Below are positions 51,073-61,450 of a DNA stretch of 64,000 bases, in pieces. How positions within the stretch are numbered: position 1 is the stretch's first letter; every line of letters starts with the position of its first letter. The notes under the pieces are model-generated. The model was not told where the DNA came from, ran no database searches, and worked only from the letters and a program-made list of their open reading frames with translations. The stretch comes from Coriaria nepalensis (taxonomy: Eukaryota; Streptophyta; Magnoliopsida; Cucurbitales; Coriariaceae): NCBI GenBank assembly GCA_027186245.1, contig CP114481.1, positions 32,705,501-32,769,500 of the forward strand. Direction: 5' to 3'. The translations under genes were made by a program, and so were the position numbers.

Positions 51073-52632
51073 TTAATATCATTTCAATGAGTTATTTCAA
51101 GTCAATAACTTATTTCAAAGCAATTCGAACGGATTCTAGTTTTGCACTACAGACACAACTTTTGTGCATAACTTGCGAATGATCATTGCAAGGAAAGTGT
51201 GCATTCGTTTAACCTTAAAATCTTTTCAATGAGTCATTTCAAGTCAATAACTTATTTCAAAGCAAGTCGAACGAATTCATGTTTTGCACCACAGACACAA
51301 GTTTTGTGCATAACATGCAAATGATCATTGCAAGGAAAGTGTGCATTCGTTTAACCTTAAAATCATTTCAATGAGTCATTTCAAGTCAATAACTTATTTC
51401 AAAGCAAGTCGAACGAATTCTAGTTTTGCACTACAGACACAACTTTTGTGCATAACTTGCAAATGATCATTGCAAGGAAAGTGTGCATTCGTTTAACCTT
51501 AAAATCATTTCAATGAGTCATTTCAAGTCAATAACTTATTTCGAAGGAAGTCGAACGAATTCTAGTTTTGCACTACAGACACAACTTTTGTGCATAACTT
51601 GCAAATGATCATTGCAAGGAAAGTGTGCATTCGTTTAACCTTAAAATCATTTCAATGAGTCATTTCAAGTCAATAACTTATTTCAAAGCAATTCGAACGA
51701 ATTCTAGTTTTGCACTACAGACACAACTTTTGTGCATAACTTGCAAATGATCATTGCAAGGAAAGTGTGCATTCGTTTATCCTTAAAATCATTTCAATGA
51801 GTCATTTCAAGTAAATTACTTATTTCAAAGCAATTCGAACGAATTCTATTTTGCACTACAAACACAATTTTTGTGCATAACTTGCAAATGATCATTGCAA
51901 GGAAAGCGTGCATTCGTTTAAAATTAAAATCATTTCAATGAGTCATTTCAAGTAAATAACTTACTCCAAAGCAAGTCGAACGAATTCTAGTTTTGCACTA
52001 CAGACACAACTTTTGTGCATAACTTGCAAATGATCATTGCAAGGAAAGTGTGCATTCGTTTAACCTTAAAATCATTTCAATGAGTTATTTCAAGTAAATA
52101 ACTTATTTCAAAGCAAGTCGAACGAATTCTTGTTTCGCACTGCAGACACAACTTTTGTGCATAACTTGCAAATGATGATTGCAAGGAAAGTGTGCATTCG
52201 TTTAACCTTAAAATCATTTCAATGAGTCATTTCAAGTCAATAACTTATTTCGAAGGAAGTCGAACGAATTCTAGTTTTGCACTACAGACACAACTTTTGT
52301 GCATAACTTGTGAATGATCATTGCAAGGAAAGTGTGCATTCGTTTAACCTTAAAATCCTTTCAATGAGTCATTTCAAGTCAATAACTTATTTCAAAGCAA
52401 TTCGAACGAATTCTATTTTGCACTACAAACACAATTTTTGTGCATAACTTGCAAATGATCATTGCAAGGAAAGCGTGCATTCGTTTAAAATTAAAATCAT
52501 TTCAATGAGTCATTTCAAGTCAATAACTTACTCCAAAGCAAGTCGAACGAATTCTAGTTTTGCACTACAGACACAACTTTTGTGCATAACTTGCAAATGA
52601 TCATTGCAAGGAAAGTGTGCATTCGTTTAACC
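51073..52632. repeat. 11-monomer HOR (1560 bp), family R, copy 1
   Basis: CGGATTC lies at 51130, 52690, 54250 and 55810, each exactly 1560 apart. CTGCAG monomers lie at 52139, 53699 and 55259. Against copy 2 I find only the 52348 (TCCTT/TCTTT) and 52502 (TTCAATG/TCCAATG) differences, plus the TTAATATC start shared with the last copy. The order of monomers is related to families P and Q. Confidence 0.92.
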
Positions 52633-54192
52633 TTAAAATCATTTCAATGAGTTATTTCAAGTCAATAACTTATTTCAAAGCAATTCGAACGGATTCTAGT
52701 TTTGCACTACAGACACAACTTTTGTGCATAACTTGCGAATGATCATTGCAAGGAAAGTGTGCATTCGTTTAACCTTAAAATCTTTTCAATGAGTCATTTC
52801 AAGTCAATAACTTATTTCAAAGCAAGTCGAACGAATTCATGTTTTGCACCACAGACACAAGTTTTGTGCATAACATGCAAATGATCATTGCAAGGAAAGT
52901 GTGCATTCGTTTAACCTTAAAATCATTTCAATGAGTCATTTCAAGTCAATAACTTATTTCAAAGCAAGTCGAACGAATTCTAGTTTTGCACTACAGACAC
53001 AACTTTTGTGCATAACTTGCAAATGATCATTGCAAGGAAAGTGTGCATTCGTTTAACCTTAAAATCATTTCAATGAGTCATTTCAAGTCAATAACTTATT
53101 TCGAAGGAAGTCGAACGAATTCTAGTTTTGCACTACAGACACAACTTTTGTGCATAACTTGCAAATGATCATTGCAAGGAAAGTGTGCATTCGTTTAACC
53201 TTAAAATCATTTCAATGAGTCATTTCAAGTCAATAACTTATTTCAAAGCAATTCGAACGAATTCTAGTTTTGCACTACAGACACAACTTTTGTGCATAAC
53301 TTGCAAATGATCATTGCAAGGAAAGTGTGCATTCGTTTATCCTTAAAATCATTTCAATGAGTCATTTCAAGTAAATTACTTATTTCAAAGCAATTCGAAC
53401 GAATTCTATTTTGCACTACAAACACAATTTTTGTGCATAACTTGCAAATGATCATTGCAAGGAAAGCGTGCATTCGTTTAAAATTAAAATCATTTCAATG
53501 AGTCATTTCAAGTAAATAACTTACTCCAAAGCAAGTCGAACGAATTCTAGTTTTGCACTACAGACACAACTTTTGTGCATAACTTGCAAATGATCATTGC
53601 AAGGAAAGTGTGCATTCGTTTAACCTTAAAATCATTTCAATGAGTTATTTCAAGTAAATAACTTATTTCAAAGCAAGTCGAACGAATTCTTGTTTCGCAC
53701 TGCAGACACAACTTTTGTGCATAACTTGCAAATGATGATTGCAAGGAAAGTGTGCATTCGTTTAACCTTAAAATCATTTCAATGAGTCATTTCAAGTCAA
53801 TAACTTATTTCGAAGGAAGTCGAACGAATTCTAGTTTTGCACTACAGACACAACTTTTGTGCATAACTTGTGAATGATCATTGCAAGGAAAGTGTGCATT
53901 CGTTTAACCTTAAAATCTTTTCAATGAGTCATTTCAAGTCAATAACTTATTTCAAAGCAATTCGAACGAATTCTATTTTGCACTACAAACACAATTTTTG
54001 TGCATAACTTGCAAATGATCATTGCAAGGAAAGCGTGCATTCGTTTAAAATTAAAATCATTCCAATGAGTCATTTCAAGTCAATAACTTACTCCAAAGCA
54101 AGTCGAACGAATTCTAGTTTTGCACTACAGACACAACTTTTGTGCATAACTTGCAAATGATCATTGCAAGGAAAGTGTGCATTCGTTTAACC
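52633..54192. repeat. 11-monomer HOR (1560 bp), family R, copy 2
   Basis: This is about 99.9% identical to copy 1. It shares CTTGTGAATG with copy 1 (52310 and 53870), which is CTTGCGAATG elsewhere, so copies 1 and 2 are each other's closest relatives. Confidence 0.92.
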
Positions 54193-55752
54193 TTAAAATC
54201 ATTTCAATGAGTTATTTCAAGTCAATAACTTATTTCAAAGCAATTCGAACGGATTCTAGTTTTGCACTACAGACACAACTTTTGTGCATAACTTGCGAAT
54301 GATCATTGCAAGGAAAGTGTGCATTCGTTTAACCTTAAAATCTTTTCAATGAGTCATTTCAAGTCAATAACTTATTTCAAAGCAAGTCGAACGAATTCAT
54401 GTTTTGCACCACAGACACAAGTTTTGTGCATAACATGCAAATGATCATTGCAAGGAAAGTGTGCATTCGTTTAACCTTAAAATCATTTCAATGAGTCATT
54501 TCAAGTCAATAACTTATTTCAAAGCAAGTCGAACGAATTCTAGTTTTGCACTACAGACACAACTTTTGTGCATAACTTGCAAATGATCATTGCAAGGAAA
54601 GTGTGCATTCGTTTAACCTTAAAATCATTTCAATGAGTCATTTCAAGTCAATAACTTATTTCGAAGGAAGTCGAACGAATTCTAGTTTTGCACTACAGAC
54701 ACAACTTTTGTGCATAACTTGCAAATGATCATTGCAAGGAAAGTGTGCATTCGTTTAACCTTAAAATCATTTCAATGAGTCATTTCAAGTCAATAACTTA
54801 TTTCAAAGCAATTCGAACGAATTCTAGTTTTGCACTACAGACACAACTTTTGTGCATAACTTGCAAATGATCATTGCAAGGAAAGTGTGCATTCGTTTAT
54901 CCTTAAAATCATTTCAATGAGTCATTTCAAGTAAATTACTTATTTCAAAGCAATTCGAACGAATTCTATTTTGCACTACAAACACAATTTTTGTGCATAA
55001 CTTGCAAATGATCATTGCAAGGAAAGCGTGCATTCGTTTAAAATTAAAATCATTTCAATGAGTCATTTCAAGTCAACAACTTACTCCAAAGCAAGTCGAA
55101 CGAATTCTAGTTTTGCACTACAGAAACAACTTTTGTGCATAACTTGCAAATGATCATTGCAAGGAAAGTGTGCATTCGTTTAACCTTAAAATCATTTCAA
55201 CGAGTTATTTCAAGTAAATAACTTATTTCAAAGCAAGTCGAACGAATTCTTGTTTTGCACTGCAGACACAACTTTTGTGCATAACTTGCAAATGATGATT
55301 GCAAGGAAAGTGTGCATTCGTTTAACCTTAAAATCATTTCAATGAGTCATTTCAAGTCAATAACTTATTTCGAAGGAAGTCGAACGAATTCTAGTTTTGC
55401 ACTACAGACACAACTTTTGTGCATAACTTGCGAATGATCATTGCAAGGAAAGTGTGCATTCGTTTAACCTTAAAATCTTTTCAATGAGTCATTTCAAGTC
55501 AATAACTTATTTCAAAGCAATTCGAACGAATTCTATTTTGCACTACAAACACAATTTTTGTGCATAACTTGCAAATGATCATTGCAAGGAAAGCGTGCAT
55601 TCGTTTAAAATTAAAATCATTTCAATGAGTCATTTCAAGTCAATAACTTACTCCAAAGCAAGTCGAACGAATTCTAGTTTTGCACTACAGACACAACTTT
55701 CGTGCATAACTTGCAAATGATCATTGCAAGGAAAGTGTGCATTCGTTTAACC
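54193..55752. repeat. 11-monomer HOR (1560 bp), family R, copy 3
   Basis: The unit has exact 1560-bp spacing but more private changes than copies 1 and 2: AAGTCAACAAC, CAGAAACAAC, CAACGAGTTAT, TTGTTTTGCACTGC rather than TTGTTTCGCACTGC, and ACTTTCGTGC at about 55698. Its right half resembles family Q copy 2, suggesting a mosaic. Confidence 0.9.
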
Positions 55753-56224
55753 TTAATATCATTTCAATGAGTTATTTCAAGTCAATAACTTATTTCAAAG
55801 CAATTCGAACGGATTCTAGTTTTGCACTACAGACACAACTTTTGTGCATAACTTGCGAATGATCATTGCAAGGAAAGTGTGCATTCGTTTAACCTTAAAA
55901 TCTTTTCAATGAGTCATTTCAAGTCAATAACTTATTTCAAAGCAAGTCGAACGAATTCATGTTTTGCACCACAGACACAAGTTTTGTGCATAACATGCAA
56001 ATGATCATTGCAAGGAAAGTGTGCATTCGTTTAACCTTAAAATCATTTCAATGAGTCATTTCAAGTCAATAACTTATTTCAAAGCAAGTCGAACGAATTC
56101 TAGTTTTGCACTACAGACACAACTTTTGTGCATAACTTGCAAATGATCATTGCAAGGAAAGTGTGCATTCGTTTAACCTTAAAATCATTTCAATGAGTCA
56201 TTTCAAGTCAATAACTTATTTCGA
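55753..56224. repeat. 11-monomer HOR, family R, truncated copy 4
   Basis: The start (TTAATATC, CGGATTC at 55810, C-type monomer) follows the 1560-bp register. At about 56225 TTTCGAAGCAAG replaces TTTCGAAGGAAG and a different family begins. Confidence 0.85.
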
Positions 56225-58900
56225 AGCAAGTCGAACGAATTCTAGTTTTGCACTACAGACACAACTTTTGTGCATAACTTGAAAATGATCCTCGCAAGGA
56301 AAGTGTGCATTCGTTTAAAATTAAAATCATTTCAATGAGTCAATTCAAGTCAATAACTTACTCCAAAGCAAGTCGAACGAATTCTAGTTTTGCACTACAG
56401 ACACAACTTTTGTGCATAACTTGCAAATGATCATTGCAAGGAAAGTGTGCATTCGTTTAACCTTAAAATCATTTCAATGAGTCATTTCAAGTCAATAACT
56501 TATTTCAAAGCAATTCGAACGAATTCTAGTTTTGCACTACAGACACAACTTTTGTGCATAACTTGCAAATGATCATTGCAAGGAAAGTGTGCATTCGTTT
56601 ATCCTTAAAATCATTTCAATGAGTCATTTCAAGTAAATAACTTATTTCAAAGCAAGTCGAACGAATTCTAGTTTTGCACTGCAGACACAACTTTTGTGCA
56701 TAAGTTGCAAATGATGATTGCAAGGAAAGTGTGCATTCGTTTAACCTTAAAATCATTTCAATGAGTCATTTCAAGTCAATAACTTATTTCAAAGCAATTC
56801 TAACGAATTCTAGTTTTGCACTACAGACACAACTTTTGTGCATAACTTGCGAATGATCATTGCAAGGAAAGTGTGCATTCGTTTAACCTTAAAATCATTT
56901 CAATGAGTCATTTCAAGTAAATAACTTATTTCAAAGCAAATCGAACGAATTCTAGTTTTCAACTACAAACACAACTTTTGTGCATAACATGCAAATGATC
57001 ATTGCAAGGAAAGTGTGCATTCGTTTAACCTTAAAATCATTTCAATGAGTCATATCAAGTCAATAACTTATTTCAAAGCAATTCGAACGAATTCTAGTTT
57101 TGCACTACAGACACAACTTTTGTGCATAACTTGCAAATGATCATTGCAAGGAAAGTGTGCATTCGTTTATCCTTAAAATCATTTCAATGAGTCATTTCAA
57201 GTAAATTACTTATTTCAAAGCAATTCGAACGAATTCTGTTTTGCACTACAAACACAATTTTTGTGCATAACTTGCAAATGATCATTGCAAGGAAAGGGTG
57301 CATTCGTTTAAAATTAAAATCATTTCAATGAGTCATTTCAAGTCAATAACTTACTCCAAAGCAAGTCGAACGAATTCTAGCTTTGCACTACAGACACAAC
57401 TTTTGTGCATAACTTGCAAATGATCATTGCAAGGAAAGTGTGCATTCGTTTAACCTTAAAATCATTTCAATGAGTTATTTCAAGTAAATAACTTATTTCA
57501 AAGCAAGTCGTACGAATTCTTGTTTTGCACTGCAGACACAACTTTTGTGCATAACTTGCAAATGATGATTGCAAGGAAAGTGTGCATTCGTTTAACCTTA
57601 AAATCATTTGAATGAGTCATTTCAAGTCAATAACTTATTTCGAAGGAAGTCGAACGAATTCTAGTTTTGCACTACAGACACAACTTTTGTGCATAACTTG
57701 CAAATGATCATTGCAAGGAAAGTGTGCATTCGTTTATCCTTAAAATCATTTCAATGAGTCATTTCAAGTAAATTACTTATTTCAAAGCAATTCGAACGAA
57801 TTCTATTTTTCCACTACAAACACAATTTTTTTGCATAACTTGCAAATGATCATTGCAAGGAAAGTGTGCATTTGTTTAAAATTAAAATCATTTCAATGAG
57901 TCATTTCAAGTCAATAACTTGCTCCAAAGCAAGTCGAACGAATTCTAGTTTTGCACTACAGACACAACTTTTGTGCATAACTTGAAAATGATCCTCGCAA
58001 GGAAAGTGTGCATTCGTTTAAAATTAAAATCATTTCAATGAGTCAATTCAAGTCAATAACTTACTCCAAAGCAAGTCGAACGAATTCTAGTTTTGCACTA
58101 CAGACACAACTTTTGTGCATAACTTGCGAATGATCATTGCAAGGAAAGTGTGCATTCGTTTAACCTTAAAATCATTTCAATGAGTCATTTCAAGTCAATA
58201 ACTTATTTCAAAGCAAGTCGAACAAATTCTAGTTTTGCACTGCATACACAACTTTTGTGCATAACTTGCAAATGATCATTGCAAGGAAAGTGTGCATTCG
58301 TTTAATCTTAAAATCATTTCAATGAGTTATTTCAAGTAAATAACTTATTTCAAAGCAAGTCGAACGAATTCTAGTTTTGCACTGCAGACACAACTTTTGT
58401 GCATAAGTTGCAAATGATGATTGCAAGGAAAGTGTGCATTCGTTTAACCTTAAAATCATTTCAATGAGTCATTTCAAGTCAATAACTTATTTCAAAGCAA
58501 TTCTAACGAATTCTAGTTTTGCACTACAGACACAACTTTTGTGCATAACTTGCGAATGATCATTGCAAGGAAAGTGTGCATTCGTTTAACCTTAAAATCA
58601 TTTCAATGAGTCATTTCAAGTAAATAACTTATTTCAAAGCAAATCGAACGAATTCTAGTTTTCTACTACAAACACAACTTTTGCGCATAACATGCAAATG
58701 ATCATTGCAAGGAAAGTGTGCATTCGTTTAACCTTAAAATCATTTCAATGAGTCATTTCAAGTCAATAACTTATTTCAAAGCAATTCGAACGAATTCTAG
58801 TTTTGCACTACAGACACAACTTTTGTGCATAACTTGCAAATGATCATTGCAAGGAAAGTGTGCATTCGTTTATCCTTAAAATCATTTCAATGAGTCATTT
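56225..58900. repeat. 12-monomer HOR (1703 bp)
   Basis: The unique variant GAAAATGATCCTCGC lies at 56281 and 57984. CACTGCAGAC lies at 56677 and 58380 (TAGTTTTG type), and at 57528 and 59231 (TTGTTTTG type). TCTGTTTTGC lies at about 57236 and 58939. All are 1703 bp apart, twelve monomers less one base. Several monomers (ATAAGTTGC/GATGATTGC and CAAATCGAACG with TTTTCTACTAC) match family N at 39.9-43.7 kb. Confidence 0.88.
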
Positions 58901-61450
58901 CAAGTAAATTACTTATTTCAAAGCAATTCGAACGAATTCTGTTTTGCACTACAAACACAATTTTTGTGCATAACTTGCAAATGATCATTGCAAGGAAAGG
59001 GTGCATTCGTTTAAAATTAAAATCATTTCAATGAGTCATTTCAAGTCAATAACTTACTCCAAAGCAAGTCGAACGAATTCTAGCTTTGCACTACAGACAC
59101 AACTTTTGTGCATAACTTGCAAATGATCATTGCAAGGAAAGTGTGCATTCGTTTAACCTTAAAATCATTTCAATGAGTTATTTCAAGTAAATAACTTATT
59201 TCAAAGCAAGTCGTACGAATTCTTGTTTTGCACTGCAGACACAACTTTTGTGCATAACTTGCAAATGATGATTGCAAGGAAAGTGTGCATTCGTTTAACC
59301 TTAAAATCATTTCAATGAGTCATTTCAAGTCAATAACTTATTTCGAAGGAAGTCGAACGAATTCTAGTTTTGCACTACAGACACAACTTTTGTGCATAAC
59401 TTGCAAATGATCATTGCAAGGAAAGTGTGCATTCGTTTAAAATTAAAATAATTTCAATGAGTCCTTTCAAGTCAATAACTTATTTCAAAGCAATTCGAAC
59501 AAATTCTAGTTTTCTAATACAAACACAACTTTTGTGCATAACATGCAAATGATCATTGCAAGGAAAGTGTGCATTCGTTTAACCTTAAAATCATTTCAAT
59601 GAGTCATTTCAAGTCAATAACTTATTTCAAAGCAATTCGAACGAATTCTAGTTTTGCACTACAGACACAACTTTTGTGCATAACTTGGAAATGATCATTG
59701 CAAGGAAAATGTGCATTCGTTTATCCTTAAAATCATGTCAATGAGTCATTTCAAGTAAATTACTTATTTCAAAGCAATTCGAACGAATTCTATTTTTGCA
59801 CTACAAACACAAGTTTTGTGCATAACTTGCAAATGATCAATGCAAGGAAAGTGTGCATTCGTTTAACTTAAAATCATTTCAATGAGTCATTTCAAGTCAA
59901 TAACTTATTTAGAAGGAAGTCGAACGAATTCTAGTTTTGCACTACAGACACAACTTTTGTGCATAACATGCAAATGATCATTGCAAGGAAAGTGTGCATT
60001 CGTTTAACCTTAAAATCATTTCAATGAGTCATTTCAAGTCAATAACTTATTTCAAAGCAATTCGAACGAATTCTAGTTTTGCACTACAGACACAACTTTT
60101 GTGCATAACTTGCAAATGATCATTGCAAGGAAAGTGTGCATTCGTTTATCCTTAAAATCATTTCAATGAGTCATTTCAAGTAAATTACTTATTTCAAAGC
60201 AATTCGAACGAATTCTGTTTTGCACTACAAACACAATTTTTGTGCATAACTTGCAAATGATCATTGCAAGGAAAGGGTGCATTCGTTTAAAATTAAAATC
60301 ATTTCAATGAGTCATTTCAAGTCAATAACTTACTCCAAAGCAAGTCGAACGAATTCTAGCTTTGCACTACAGACACAACTTTTGTGCATAACTTGCAAAT
60401 GATCATTGCAAGGAAAGTGTGCATTCGTTTAACCTTAAAATCATTTCAATGAGTTATTTCAAGTAAATAACTTATTTCAAAGCAAGACGAACGAATTCTT
60501 GTTTTGCACTGCAGACACTACTTTTGTGCATAACTTGCAAATGATGATTGCAAGGAAAGTGTGCATTCGTTTAACCTTAAAATCATTTCAATGAGTCATT
60601 TCAAGTCAATAACTTATTTCGAAGGAAGTCGAACGAATTCTAGTTTTGCACTACAGACACAACTTTTGTGCATAACTTGCAAATGATCATTGCAAGGAAA
60701 GTGTGCATTCGTTTAAAATTAAAATAATTTCAATGAGTCCTTTCAAGTCAATAACTTATTTCAGAGCAATTCGAACAAATTCTAGTTTTCTAATACAAAC
60801 ACAACTTTTGTGCATAACATGCAAATGATCATTGCAAGGAAAGTGTGCATTCGTTTAACCTTAAAATCATTTCAATGAGTCATTTCAAGTCAATAACTTA
60901 TTTCAAAGCAATTCGAACGAATTCTAGTTTTGCACTACAGACACAACTTTTGTGCATAACTTGGAAATGATCATTGCAAGGAAAATGTGCATTCGTTTAT
61001 CCTTAAAATCATGTCAATGAGTCATTTCAAGTAAATTACTTATTTCAAAGCAATTCGAACGAATTCTATTTTTGCACTACAAACACAAGTTTTGTGCATA
61101 ACTTGCAAATGATCAATGCAAGGAAAGTGTGCATTCGTTTAACTTAAAATCATTTCAATGAGTCATTTCAAGTCAATAACTTATTTAGAAGGAAGTCGAA
61201 CGAATTCTAGTTTTGCACTACAGACACAACTTTTGTGCATAACATGCAAATGATCATTGCAAGGAAAGTGTGCATTTGTTTAACCTTAAAATCATTTCAA
61301 TGAGTCATTTCAAGTCAATAACTTATTTCAAAGCAATTCGAACGAATTCTAGTTTTGCACTACAGACACAACTTTTGTGCATAACTTGCGAATGATCATT
61401 GCAAGGAAAGTGTGCATTCGTTTAACCTTAAAATCATTTCAATGAGTCAT
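58901..61450. repeat. 9-monomer HOR (1276 bp), two copies
   Basis: TTTCTAATACAAAC lies at 59511 and 60787, GTTTAACTTAAAATC (one C lost) at 59861 and 61137, TTGGAAATG with GAAAATGTGC at about 59686 and 60962, and TTTAGAAGG at about 59910 and 61186. Spacing is 1276 bp: nine monomers minus the TCTGTTTTGC and AACTTAAAA deletions. The last CTGCAG of the window, at about 60509, lies in this block. Confidence 0.88.
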
